This document shows positions 21,111-44,357 of a DNA stretch of 64,000 nucleotides, piece by piece (within the stretch, counting starts at the first letter, position 1; every line of letters begins with the position of its first letter). This DNA comes from Sceloporus undulatus (Eukaryota > Chordata > Lepidosauria > Squamata > Phrynosomatidae). The stretch is taken from assembly GCF_019175285.1 (NCBI RefSeq), contig NC_056529.1:1130397-1194396 (forward strand), given 5' to 3'. The notes below the pieces were generated by a model. The model was not told where the DNA came from and searched no databases. It saw only the letters and a program-made list of their open reading frames with translations. The position numbers and the translations under genes are program-made.

Positions 21111-22620
21111 ACTGCAAACCCACAGAGGTCCTCTCCACAGCTTTTGTCCTGTCTGGTTTAAAATCAAAGGCAAAACCTCTCCCTGTCTTTGGGTGCTCAG
21201 CTCTTATTTGGAAAGAAATCATTTGGGGGCAATGCCCTCATGTCTCTCTTTGGCCACTTTCTGTAAAGGCACTAAAGAGCAGCAAAGGAGCAGATGGGTG
21301 TCCTGCCTCTAATATGGGGGTCTCTGAGGAAGACCCCCTTGAAACTGCAGTAAATGATCTGCATTTCTCTGCTGTGTGTTTCATGGGAGGGATTCTGTCT
21401 TGGGTCACTGGAAACAAACTAATACAGGAAAGAAAGTAAAAGTGCGTGGGGAGGGTCATCCTGGAAGCTCCATTTCTAGATCTGTTTAGCATAATCCAGT
21501 TTAGTTTAGCGTAATCCAGCTAAACTGCTGATGGGATAACTATTTCCCTTCTCTTACAGATCCATATACTTTTCTTTTTTAAAAAAAAGGTTCTTTATTT
21601 ACAGTACGTACTATAAAAGAAGCAGCACCCAAACCTTCTGAATCATGGCCCAGCAAGATCAACTCCCTGTTTGCACATAAGCTGCCAGGTATTTGTCATT
21701 TGTTTAGGAAGAAGGCATTGCCTTTGTTCTGCTCAGCGGGGCAGGTGGAGGTAGCTCTCTTGCACATGCGCAGAGAAGCCTTAAGGCCGGTCAGTCCATG
21801 GGTCCAAGGGGCTGAGTTTTACAGGGTGGGTTTGAGCAGAGCCCCTCGATTGAGGGATGTGAGTCTCATGCACAGCAGAAGGCTGCAGTGCCCCTGTTCC
21901 ATGGGGCATGCATACATACCTGTGGGAAAGGCACAGGTCTTTAGGGCAGACTCAGCCCATGTTTGCCCAAGGCGTGACACCTGTGGCCAGCGCAGTCTCT
22001 CTGGGATTGGATGTGAAGGGAAGGCAATGCAAGTTCTCCTTCCAGGAATGACACACAGTTTGCTCAGGTGAAACGAATAAGCCCTGCTCTGTGCTCTCCC
22101 CTGTGTATCACCTATCGCCAGGTTAACTTTGATTGATGGCAACAGTACAAATGAGAGAGGCCTTGTTTTTAACAGCCCTGCTCAGGTCTTGCAAGTGCAA
22201 GATGGTCTTCCTCTTTTCCTGCTGCCTTCTCAGCACAAGAAATCCTGTTTGAAATTGCTCTGCCCAAGCCTTGCAAATCCAGGGCAATATCTGTAGCTTC
22301 CCTGATGGAATTGATCCACCTGTGGCCCGGGCCATCCACTTTCCCAAGATACCTTTTCCAGTGTATTATGTCCACTTGTGATATGTCCTCAGTTTAATCA
22401 TTTTGGCTTCCAGAGAAAGTCCACATACCACCAGGAGCAGAATTTTGTCCCAGAAGAATCGTTCACAATCGGCCTGACCTGGCAGGGTGTGTTTGTGTTG
22501 AGGGAAGCAGCCACCACACACCAAAGGAGTCCATACAAATGCTCTTCCTAGCCTTCCTGCTCCCTCTGAGAGTCCGGCTACTTTGTCTCAGCCCAGTGAC
22601 CCCTTCTCGGTCCAAGATCC
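21111..22620 (-). other. ERN2 3' UTR and PLK1-ERN2 intergenic space
   Basis: The two genes converge here. On minus, an AATAAA at 21594-21599 gives ERN2 a 3' UTR of about 1.0 kb, leaving roughly 480 bases between the two poly(A) signals. I see no exon and no clear repeat in the stretch. Confidence 0.5.
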
Positions 22621-33831
<11,211 letters not shown>

Positions 33832-35464
33832 GCTGTGCCCGGCTGGAGGACCTAGCCAAAGCCGCCTGCCTGCATGCCTCCTTTCCCTCCTCCCTTCTCT
33901 CCTCCGCCCCAGATCCGGCTCCCTGCCCTGCCCAGGCGGATCTGGAGCCCCGTCCAAGACCCAGAGAGACAGAGAAAGAGAGTTGGCAAAGAGGGCACTC
34001 TGCCCATGCCCAGGAGTCCCAACTCCACATACCTTTGGATCCTAAGGGCTGGCTGTGTCAGTCCGGAACATCCACCTCCAAAGGGACCTTGCAGCCCCTT
34101 GGAGCCCAAGGGAAAGACGGCAGTAGGCAGCAGGAGCTTTTGTAGAGCCATCTTCCTCGGATGCCTATGGGGCAGAGAGGAGGGTCCCTGGGATCCCCCC
34201 TTCTCTCCCTTCCCCTCCGCCCCATAGGCATTGGAGGAAGGAGGCCCAGCTCCAGGGAAGCCCCTGCTGCCCACCTCTCCTCCCAGGGAGGCTCCAAGGG
34301 CTGCAAGGTCCCTCTGCATGCCATCATGATGAAGGAGAAGGAGAAATGTGGCCCTTGGTGGGCACCAGGAGGGCCTCCAAAGTACCCCTGAACATGGGCA
34401 GCGCTTCCCAATGGCATCCCTTGTTCTAAAAGGGTCCTTCTTCTCTTCCTTTCCCCCTCCAGCTCCAGGTGGAACACTGTGAGCAAAGAGGCACTTTCCA
34501 AAAAGGAAAACTCTCTAGTTTGTGTATGTTGTGTGTTAGCTGACCCTTTGCCCCACAGACCCAGTTTCTGGCTGCCATCTGCATGCCCATAAAATCCTGC
34601 TGGCAGGCATTCCTTATTTATTGGTGTGCCACCTGTCCAACAGAAACAAGCCAAGTGGGTTATTTTGCCGCGTCTGGCACTTCTCCCCCAAAGCTGTCTG
34701 CTTCTTCTGGCTCACCTTTGAGCCCAAGACAGATCTTTTTGGGAACACTCCTGCCCAATAAACCTGCCAGCCAGGTGTCTTTTCTGCATGGCAGAAGGTG
34801 GCGGACTAGGTGGCCCTTGGGGTCTCTACCAACCCAGGACTGAGTATGGTTTGCCTTTCTTTGCCCAACACTCCACTCCCTTTGCTCCCTTGGAGGACTT
34901 CTCAAGCTGCAGGTCAGGGCCAAGTCTCCCACAAGAGAAACTTCCCTGAAACACCAGTCTTGCAAGAGGCAGATATGGCACTTCACCAGGAGAGGTCAAA
35001 CCCACAGCCGAAAAGTGACCAGCTGTGGTCCGTTGGGCAAGGGAGCAAGATGGGGAGAGATACTGTGGGCCACACTAAATCCCTGCGGAAGGTCATCTGG
35101 GCACAACCCCCCCAGCCCTTGGCTCAAGCTCGGGCAAAGTAGGGCTTTGGGGCCTTGTGTCAGACCCCCAGCCCCAGAGAAACCTTCCTGGCAAAATGAG
35201 ACTAAATGCCTCTGGCAGAAACTTCAGGGGAACAAAGGCACCCATTTCAACAGGTAGTACTGCAGTGTTTCACCTAAAAAGCTTTCCCCTCTCTCAGTCC
35301 CACCAGTGTGTTTCCTTCCGGCTGTTTCCTTTTGTATTTTTCATGCCTTGGACCCCAGACCCATGCCAGGCCCACCCCTGTGCACCATTCCTAAAAGGGA
35401 AAATGCAAGACGTTTTATGCACAGCAGAGCCCCTGAGGAACCAGGCAAGAGAAGCAAAAGGGGT
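33832..35464. other. ERN2 upstream region
   Basis: This holds the presumed ERN2 promoter and 5' UTR. It is GC-rich close to the start codon but has no strong CpG island, and I could not fix a TATA box or start site. A 5' UTR exon may lie near 34030-34150. Nothing beyond 34.2 kb resembles a coding exon, and I see no clear repeat. Confidence 0.4.
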
Positions 35465-38400
35465 TCATATCAAAGTTTAATGGACATGGCAGATCAATCT
35501 TACAGACAGAACAAGGAGGAGAAGAACTGGACAAGAAGGTTACACTTCAACACATCCCAGCAGGGCAGTGCGCCCACCCAGCCGCCCTCCCTGCCTTCCA
35601 AGAGGGAACAGTTGCTCTGGGGAGGAAGCACAATGCTACAAGGACCGCTGGGAAGACACCCCCCTCCCGGCCCAAAGGCCTTTCTCCAAAGACCCAAAGG
35701 AAAACAGGGGGGGGGGGGTTGCAGGCACATGAGGACGCCCACCATCCCAGCACCAAGCAACTGTGCCCCCAGGAAGGCAAGTCGTTTCCTGAACCAAAAG
35801 CCAACATGCCACCCCTGGAAAAGAGCCAAAGCCACGTGGAAGCAGCAAGGAGTGCCAACCACAAGCCGGATGGCGGCTCTTAGCGGCTGCCAAGGGCTCA
35901 GGGAAAAACAATCAATCTATCCTTGTCCTTAGATTGGAGGGGCATTCAGTCATGGGCCCCAAAAGAGGAATTAGGAAAGGGCAGCTCCCTCTGCTGCAAA
36001 TGCCAAGGAGGAAATGCAACTGGGATATTGTACCTGCGATGGAAAAAGATGGGCATACTTTGAGACCTTGTCCTAAGGAACAAACCCAAAGTGACCTACA
36101 AGTCAGTGGGGAATGGGGCCTGGCAAAATCTCCCTAGGTGTTTCTTGACTTTGGAGTTTCTAGAATTTCTAGGCATTGCATTTCTCAGCACCATTGGAGG
36201 AGCAACAGACCATCCATTTTGCAGATAAGAGCTGGGCCAAAGCATGCCTCCCACACACCAAACTGTGTCCCACTACCAGACTTTTGTTGTTGTTGTTTGC
36301 CTTCAAAGCATTCCTGACTTATGGCAACCCTAAAGTGAACCTATCACTTGCTTTTCTTGGCAAGCTTTCCTCTAAAACTGACTTGCCCAACGTCACCAGG
36401 AGGTTTCCATGGCTGACAAGTTTCTCTCAGATATAGAGCAGAACTTGCCAGCTTTCTTCTCCAAGGCTGGTTTTATGTAACAAAAATGGGGGCCAAATGT
36501 ACCACGCAGCCTGCCTGCTGAAGAGGACAGCCCCTTCCCACATTTCCTCCTGCCAGAAATGCCTCTTTTTGCAGCACTTGTGACTTTACGAGAAAACACA
36601 TGAGGAGACGCTTCTGGACAAGATATTCTCAGGTTTATCAGATGCTTAGGTGGGATGATCTAGAGATACACAGTTGTTAGTTGTAAGTCTACACACACAC
36701 ACACACACCAGAAAGAAGGCTTCTCCTCATGGAGAAGATATTGCAGCTGGAAAAAAGCAGGAGAACGGCGGCATCCGAGGCACAAAATGAAAAGCTCTCA
36801 GAAGCCACCAGTGCAGTCTTCTGCCAGGGAGGGATGGCCAGCCAAAGCTTACTGCTAGCCCCAAGGAGAGCATCTTGCCAAACCCTACAAAAGGCATAGC
36901 AGGGCTTTTAGAAAACCTGCGCATATCTGTGGATTTTCCTACTCTTAAGCAGAGACATCTCCAATGGGGAAAGATACTCAATATACCCCAAGTCAGAACA
37001 TAAAGCAGCACCCCGAAAACTCTAAGAAAGGCGAGGCACTCATGGAGAAAGGGGGAGAAAAGCACACGTTTCCAAAACAGTCGTGGAGGATCACTCTCCC
37101 GGCAGGGCTGGCCATGTTGCTATGCACCTTCCTCCTTCTGCAACAGAGATGGGGATCCTATGGCCCTCCAGATGGTTGTGTACAGGATCTGGGGGGATTC
37201 AGTTCAACAACATCTGGAGGAATAGAGCCTCCCTGGTCCTGCCCTTTATAGGGTAAGCAGGCCACTTACACAAATGCGGTCAGACAGGAATCAAAATGGA
37301 TAGGAATTAGCCAGATTTCATGAACGATGGTTTTTCTTTTGTTTTTTTGAAACACAATGGCAGGAAGATCTACATTTGAAACAGAAGAATTCTCATTCCT
37401 CTGAAGTGGAACTGATATGTGAAACTTTAAAGATCTGTCCACAGCAGCACAGGAGAGATATTTTTAAACCCATATATTTTAAGTACCCAAAGCCAGAATC
37501 AAAACACAAGCCTGCCTTGAAATCCCATCACTTCTTCTCCTGAAATCCTGAAAAGTTTATGCCCTGATCACAAAACCTTCCCTTGTTCACTACAACGCGG
37601 ATAGATTTAATCCTTGGCTTTCCTTTTGCCTCTCCCATCTCCCCTCTATTTTAGCCTACTAGCAAAACTAAGATGCACTCGCAATACAATCCTATATGCA
37701 CAAACTCGAATTGAAATCTTATTCACTTCAACAGGACTCACACCTTGGCAAGAATATACAGGATTGCAGCCTTGAGCACCTTAAGATACACCAGCTTGCA
37801 GTACCCTTTAAGAGCAGGTATGCAAATAATTGTTTGGACAAAATGAAGGCATTTATATAAAACAGGATGGTTTTGATGGTAACTATGCAGGAAAAAAGGT
37901 CCTCAACCAGTAGAACAGGTTCAGTTTTGATAAGGAAGTACTGCATTCAATTTTCTCAAAGTGCATTAGGGAGGGAGGGAGGACTGTTCTTCTTCCCATG
38001 GTTTCAAAACCTGGATATGTGTTAGACCTCTAGTCATCTGGCGATGCTTGGATAGGAGGCAAGATTCATCCAAACTCAAGCTGATTCCTTTGTGGTTAAC
38101 TTCTGGTTAACCACTGCCTAAGATTTGCCTCCACCGAAGCACACCAGCCAGAAACAAGGGCTGAAGCAGAAAGCAGAAGGACCTACTCAGCCCATCAGGG
38201 AATCCAAAAGAAGTCTTAACTCCAGGTCTAACTCTTCAGGGCTGTTCTCATGCAACAGAACAAAAATTCCAGCATGTTTCTCCCGAGTGAACAAGCCTAG
38301 AATTCCAGCTCTTTTCCCAACAGGACAAACTCAATTCATAGAATCACTGCTTTTAAGGTCCCTGACTATGCTGTACGCAGGCAAAGGGAACTTGCTTGGG

Positions 38401-39722
38401 AAGGCAGGGGACTTCTTAGAGGTCCAACCAGAACACACTCGACACGTGTCAGTAAATCCACCACTTTATGAAACAATGACCGTCCTTCGTCACCACCATC
38501 ATAGTTCCAGTTAAACACAAAAGAAAAATCCTTCCACTTTTCAAAAGCAATCTTAACTGCTGCTGTCTCCTAGAAGACTACACATCACTTGAAAGTGCAA
38601 CCAATTCAGTACAGACCCTCAAAATGCCACCTTTTTGCTACAGAATACAGCCCAGGTTCCAATAGCCCTAGAATGCATGGTGAGCTGCTAATGTTCATAG
38701 AGGCCATCTTGCCAGCCCCTTTCCTCTGCCAGGAAGACTTCCCTTCCAGTACCTGGTGAATTGGCCAGTTCTAGAAGGAACTGGAGGGAAGTGCCATGGA
38801 TGCTAGAACGATGCAAGCACTGGGAAAAGGAAAAGGGCCAGGCACCAAACCCGAAAGGCAGCTGCAAGGTGATCTGGTTCATAGGAGAACTGGCCAAGAG
38901 ACGCTCCTTAAGGGAGTCTAGGCTCCCCTAGAGATGTCAGCGGGTGAGAAAATGGCAAAGAACATTAAGCAACAAGTCTCTTGGGCTTTATGTCCACTTT
39001 CTTTCCCACCCTCCACAAGGTTATGACCCTCTTCCCTCTCAGCAATAGGAAACCTTCATCTTGGCACCACTGCTAGAATTTTAATAGGACTTAAGTGTCT
39101 TTGGGTGAAGACAAAGTGAACAGTTGCACCATAAAAAGCTGCAGGGAAACAAACAGACCAGGAAGATATGGCTTATGAAACCCCAAGTTTGCATACTGTT
39201 TCAAAGTTGTTTTTTTCTTTTAATACTATATTAAAAGTAATGTTAAAAGGAGAATGAGGGAGAAAACTATTTTTCAAACTCCCAGTCACAAGAGTACCCC
39301 AAATCATAACACTTGCGAGCAAAGGATGATGAAAAAATATCTGTCTCTTGTCCAAATCATGTAGAAAATCCACAGCAGCGTGTCAGCCTTTTCCTCACAG
39401 AAGCTAAAAAAAACCCCAAAGGGGTACGCTTGGCAGAGTTAAAAGTGTATTACACACAGGGGTTTCTGAATTAAGATTTATTGATTTCCATCATGTTTTT
39501 TTTAAATATGGTTGAAGCTGACTGCAGAACAAGGGCGGTGGCTGCTCTTTTAAAGTTGAAAATAAACTAAATGGCGAGAGTTTATCCCCACCTCTGGCGT
39601 CCTCCCAGGCCTCACTGGGATCGAATTGATCCAGATGTTCCAGGACGAGCCACGTCCAGGCCCCTCTCCCGACAGTGTCCTTTGGTTCGTGACAGTCTCC
39701 AGTGCCAGAGGTGAGCGTGCCT
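35465..39722 (-). other. UBFD1 3' UTR and ERN2-UBFD1 intergenic space
   Basis: A UBFD1 poly(A) signal (AATAAA on minus) is at 39477-39482, giving a short UTR of about 240 bases. The sequence from 36.6 to 39.4 kb is AT-rich, nearly repeat-free and UTR-like, and a minus-strand ATTAAA lies at about 35475, so a much longer alternative 3' UTR is possible. It holds a G10 run at 35707, a SINE at 36283-36425 and a (CA)12 tract at 36689-36711. No protein-coding exon was recognised. Confidence 0.4.
36283..36425 (-). repeat. tRNA-derived SINE between ERN2 and UBFD1
   Basis: It starts with the inverted tail TTGTTGTTGTTTGCCTTCAA, then TTCCTGACTTATGGCAACCC and CTTGCCCAACGTCACCAGG. The tRNA-like head is absent. 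Confidence 0.7.
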
Positions 39723-42700
39723 TCAAAAATACTGCCACTTCCCCAGGACCGTGTCCTTGATCGCGTCCACGTATTGAGTAGGGACCCAGTAGACCCAGTA
39801 GTAGGAGGCTTCCGTTGGTCCAAGCTGGAAGGCCTACAGAAGAAGAGGCAGCGGAGAAGGAGGAGGAGAGTGGGCTCAGTCTAAAAGGCCCCCATGCCAC
39901 ACCAAATGCCACTCAACGCAGGTGCGGCAAAACCAGTCAGGAAGAATCATAGAATCATAGAGTTGTAAGAGACCCCAAGAAGGGCCATCAAGTCCAACCC
40001 TATACTGCCATGCAGGAACTCTCAAAGCATCCATGACAGATGGCCATCCAGCCTCTGTTTAAAGACCTCCAGGGAAGGAGACTCCACTACACTTGGAGGG
40101 AGTGTAGCTTCCTCTTAATACCAATCCTGACCCTTTAGTGAATTTTGTATATATTGGCCACAATCATGGATCAAGTAGATCCATGTCAGACTCTGCTCCT
40201 GTGCAGTTTCATGCCCCAACCCAGAGCTTAATAACTGCTGGGGGAGAGAGGTTTGTAATAGAGCACAAGGTGCTAGGGAAAAGCCCCCTGCGCTCCATTC
40301 AAAGGAAAATGTATGCCTATGTATGTCACAGCAGGCTTCCAGCCATTATATCATAAACTCCAACTAGAGTTCAGGGATGTAGAGACCATTACCATCACCA
40401 TATTACAGACACAGAGTGCCAGAGCCTGAAAGGGTAATAGTCTGTCTCGGAACTGGACTCTGTGTCATGCCCTTCCTTGCTCCAATTCTTCATCGCTACC
40501 TGTTTTTCCAAGGGGAGAATGTCCAAGCCATAGTTTGCCATTTTCCAATGTAATAACAAACTATAGGTGGGACAGTGCCTGAAGTAAGCATGAGGTGGAA
40601 TGCGCAAGTACAGGCTTCATTCCCCTCACAGCGCCAGACCACCTGCAAATGCGACACGAGGGCCAAAAACAAATTAGTTATCCACCATCAAGTCCTAAGT
40701 ATTCTGACATGATGTTCTAGCTATTGTCTGCTGTTAGTGATATTGTCTAAGCTATCTCAGCAATAAGGAGGGTCAGCAAAGCTTAAGGCTTTCAGAGTGG
40801 CTAATGTACACATAATGGCTGCAAGAGCAGGTGGGCTTACAATTCAGTAAGGTTACTTACCATCATGTGATAATCCTCATGTCCTTCAATAGGTTCGCTC
40901 ACCACATTCTTGATGGATCCCATCGGCAACTTCTCTGTTCTTTCTGTAAGGAAACAAGAAATGTCACAGATTGAGCAGGCTGACACCTCACACCTTTCCT
41001 CCGATCCTCATTTAAGAGATTTTTCTTCTCAGTGGAAAGGGTAAGGAAGGAAACATTTTCTCAAAATGGCACCCAACCCAACTGTGACCAGGACCCAATG
41101 ATCTTTTCTCTTCCAAAAAAGCTCCACATCTCATTCCAGTATTTTCAGCACAAACAATATTTTCAGCATATTTCAATATTTTTCTGCATTTCCCCACCTA
41201 AGTAGCAACATTTCACCTCTAAGACAAAAGGAAAAATGAACGGCACATCTAGCATTCGGCTATAAAAAATTCAGTTGGCACTTACAATGTCCTTTGAGCT
41301 GTTGAAATTAATTTGACAAAAATGTAACCAGCCAATGGCCTGCAATATCACACAGCAAGAAATTGAGAGGCTATTTCTATCTTTGTCTCAGATAGAAAAA
41401 AAAAATACCTCTCATAGGCCTGTTACAGACTGCCAAAATAAAGTTGCTTTGGGTCTCTTTGGAGGTATGCTATTTAAATGATGCATGGGTCCTAAGAGTC
41501 TGGAGGTCGCGCCAAAGCCACACTCCATTCCTAAGCACTGGAGTGCAGCTTTGGTGCAGCTTCTGGATTCTTAGGATGCATGCATCATTTAAACAGCATA
41601 CCTCCAAAGAGACTTCATTTTGGCAGACTGTAACAGGCCGTAGTTTGGATTTCTAATTCTATTCTCTTTCTTTCTTGCTACTGAAACCATACAGTGGAAG
41701 CCAAGAGGCACCTCTACAAGTTCAGGGAAGTCTAGTAAACGTTCAGGAGCACCAAAGAGCACCCACCTTTAGTGCCAATCCAGAGCTGGTCTTGTTCAAG
41801 TTTAAAGGTGAGCCGGACCTTTCCACCTGACTTGTTGTACATGCCTGATAAAGGAACAGTTGGCAACCGCTCCTAAAAGGTAAAAACAAACAAACAGATT
41901 TTCTGTGAACAAGACAAGGGGCTGCAAGCTTTGCAATCAGAAAAGCCACTGAACGGGATGACTACGGCCGAGAAGGAAGAGCCCAGAAACCACTATAGGC
42001 CTTGGCTGCCTATTCACTCACCTGGACACCTTTGACCGAAGGCATCACGTCATCAGGTTTTCCTTTATCCAATACTTTCCTGTGTGGCTGTAAAAAAAAG
42101 TAAAAATCAGAATTAAAACCTAATGGAAGCTCCGAAGGGCAGTCCCTTTGGCCACCTGAAAGAACCTCTATGAGAAGTTTACCAAACTCAGAAGAAACAC
42201 TCAAACTTACGTGACTCAAGATGTGGTCACTAAATCTCAGAGAGTACTCTGTCATCATGTCTCAGTCATACAATCTAAAACACCATCCAACAACGTATTC
42301 GCCCTATCTATGGCCCCATACAGACTGCCAAAATAAAGCTGCTTCAGGTCACTTTGGGGGTATGCTGTTTAAATGATGCAAGCGTCCTAAGAGTCCAGAA
42401 GCTGTGCCAAAGCCATGCTCCAGTTCTTAGGACCAGAACGTGGCTTTGGCGTGGTTTCCAGCCCCTTAGGACACGTGTGTCATTTAAACAGCATACCTCC
42501 AAAGTGACCTGAAGCAGCTTTATTTTGGCCTGTCTGTATGGGGCCAATATCTCTTCCAGAGAACAGCAGGCACATCCTGAACTCTCCTTAACAACGTGGT
42601 TCTTATTACGCAGAAATGCTACAGAACAACTTAAATGGGATTGTATATTTTAATGTTATAAGATGCCCTGGTTGCCCTGCGCAGAGGAGCAGGATATAAA

Positions 42701-44081
42701 TAACTGTCATTATTATTATAGGAAGAGTAAAAGAGGATACAGTTTAGAACCCAGTTCAGAGAAACGCTAAAAGCATTCAGAATCTGATAGCATACAATCC
42801 AAGCTTTGTCAACATTAAAGTGTTTCGTATTAAGGAAAACACACGCCAAGATTTGCTAGGACTGGTCTGTTACACTAATGACCAAGAGCCAAAGAGCTTC
42901 AGGGCAACTGACCACTTAAGTGCAAGGGCTCCTTCTCTAGACAGGCCTATGGCCATATTTTGTAAGCCTTCCCTAACAAACCACCCACTTTTTGCCTGCA
43001 GAGGGGCTCCTTTTTGGTCTCTTCTGCCTTGACTTCCTGCTGCGCGGCGTCCTTCGGCGTATTGACGGCCAAGACGTCGTTGATGGTTGAGCCAACCACC
43101 ATGATTTTTGCTCCGCTGATGACCTTGATTTCCCTCAGTGTCTTCTCCTCAGGCACCAGTCCTTTGAACATGACCTTCTGCATGGCGGGAGGGAGGCCTG
43201 GCAAAGAAGAAGGGAGCGAGAGGGGCTTGCCTTAACCCAGGGACCCTCCGGAGGCGAAGGGAGCCAGGGCCCAGGGAGGCCGCTCACCTGTCAGCGAGTG
43301 GATCTTCTGCTTGAGGTCGGCCCCAGTGCTGTCTAGCGGGAACTTCAGGTCGTACTTGTTCTTGTTCCAGATGACTTTGAGCTCGACCAGCTCCTTCTCC
43401 GTCTCGGGCTCCCCTCCGTTGCTGACGGCTGCTTCGTCCGGCGGCTCCCCCGAGGGCTCCTCCAGGGGCTTCTCCGCAGAGAGGGAGTCGCTCTGGCTGT
43501 CTTCCCTGCAGCCCAAGGGGGGGCTCTGGGTCTCTGCTTCCATGCTGGCGTCTTCAGAGTCTGCGGGAGAGAAAGACCTCAGCGGAGACCAAGGAGCCTG
43601 GGAAGGGAAGGCAAGGAAGCCCCTCTGGCTTCCAAAAGGAGAGCCTCTGGACGAGGCAGAGGGGGCTCCCAGCCCTTTCCTGCTGCAAAGCCCATCCTCC
43701 AGCCCTGGCGGCTCCCTCCTTCCTGAGCCCTCAAGAGAGACCAAGGCAGGTGGCTCTGGCTCTGCTTCTTTCCCTCCGCGCTGAAGGGCTGAGGAGGCCC
43801 TTGGACCCCCGGGGCTCAGTGCTCCTATCCCAGGATCCCACAGCAGGGAGCCACGGCAGTTAAAGCGCTTCCAAACCGCCTTCAAGGCTGCTTGCTCCCT
43901 GAAGGGCCTTCGCCTCCTCGGAAGGGAGCCTGAGCAGCTCGAGGCCGGGGCGAAGCGGGGAGCCCCGCAGGGCTAGGGCCCCTCGGGAGCCCCGGCCTTT
44001 GGGGCCCCTTCCCTCCCCGGGACCCTCCTCCTTCTCCTCAGGCGTACCGGGAGCGGCAGCAGCGGCAGCGGCGGCGGCCAT
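39723..44081 (-). CDS. UBFD1: UBFD1, ubiquitin family domain-containing protein 1
   Basis: UBFD1 is a ubiquitin-like-domain protein linked in mammals to NF-kB regulation; its biochemistry is poorly known. Exons on minus: 44048-44081, 43288-43560, 42989-43197, 42022-42087, 41767-41872, 40861-40943, 39723-39833. All are GT-AG and join in phase to 293 residues (human 309). The N-terminus is an alanine run (MAAAAAAAAAPD) and an acidic disordered region to about residue 75. The ubiquitin-like fold follows (LVELKVIWNKNKYDLKFPLD through IMVVGSTINDVL). The C-terminal domain (RLPTVPLSGMYNKSGGKVRL to VLGKWQYF) is nearly identical to human. The start follows from the first-exon/second-exon phase and human similarity. 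It diverges from EARS2 as in human. Two introns carry copies of a full-length foldback element. Confidence 0.96.
39946..40118 (-). repeat. CR1-type LINE 3' end in UBFD1 intron 6
   Basis: AATCATAGAATCATAGAGTT, then AGACCCCAAGAAGGGCCATC, GATGGCCATCCAGCCTCTG and AAGACCTCCAGGGAAGGAG: the reverse complement of the CR1 3' UTR with its ATTCTATG-type terminal repeats. The 5' side is truncated, as is usual for CR1. Confidence 0.85.
41417..41639. mobile_element. Full-length foldback MITE, copy A (UBFD1 intron 5)
   Basis: This 223-bp element is inverted along almost its whole length. GGCCTGTTACAGACTGCCAA at the left mirrors TTGGCAGACTGTAACAGGCC-type sequence at the right, and inner GGAGGTATGCTATTTAAATG mirrors CATTTAAACAGCATACCTCC. 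The centre is near AAGCACTGGAGTGCAG. The flanks suggest at most a short target duplication (ATA/GTA). Confidence 0.85.
42312..42545. mobile_element. Full-length foldback MITE, copy B (UBFD1 intron 3)
   Basis: Same family as 41417-41639. The ends GGCCCCATACAGAC and GTCTGTATGGGGCC are perfectly inverted, with arms of about 110 bases (AAATAAAGCTGCTTCAGGTC versus GACCTGAAGCAGCTTTATTT). Confidence 0.9.
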
Positions 44082-44357
44082 GATGATTGTGTACAACGCG
44101 CCCGCGGGGGATGACGGGTAAAGAGCCTCGCCGCCCCGATTGGCCCTCCGCGGCCGCCGTAGCCCGCCCCTTCCGGTCGCGTGGTGGAGGCACTGCCAGG
44201 GAGGCCACGCCCATTACCCCGCCCACTAGGAATAAGCCCCGCCTCCTCTTTCCCTTTCCTGAGCTGCCAGGGACATTCCAGGGCGAGGCCACGCCCCTCA
44301 GGCGGAGCAGCCAATCCGGAGCCGCGGCTGTGGCTCCCTCCTCCTCCGGTGCTTCGG
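44082..44357. promoter_or_regulatory. Bidirectional CpG-rich promoter of UBFD1 and EARS2
   Basis: 276 bases separate the divergent start codons. Visible motifs are an inverted CCAAT (ATTGG) at 44139-44143, an ETS-type CTTCCGG at 44170-44176, several CCACGCCC/CCGCCC Sp-type sites and CCAAT at 44311-44315. No TATA box is present. Motif roles are inferred from consensus. Confidence 0.7.

Noticed and set aside
33970-34152. ATG at 34152 (MALQKLLLPTAVF...) as the ERN2 start
   Set aside because: It has a weaker hydrophobic core and would need an extra junction. The ATG at 33831 leads straight into FLFLLFAAASQ and joins exon 2 in phase.
35306-35932. 208-codon plus-strand frame between ERN2 and UBFD1
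   Set aside because: Composition is biased and non-homologous, it has no splice context, and it overlaps the minus-strand UTR-like region. Treated as chance.
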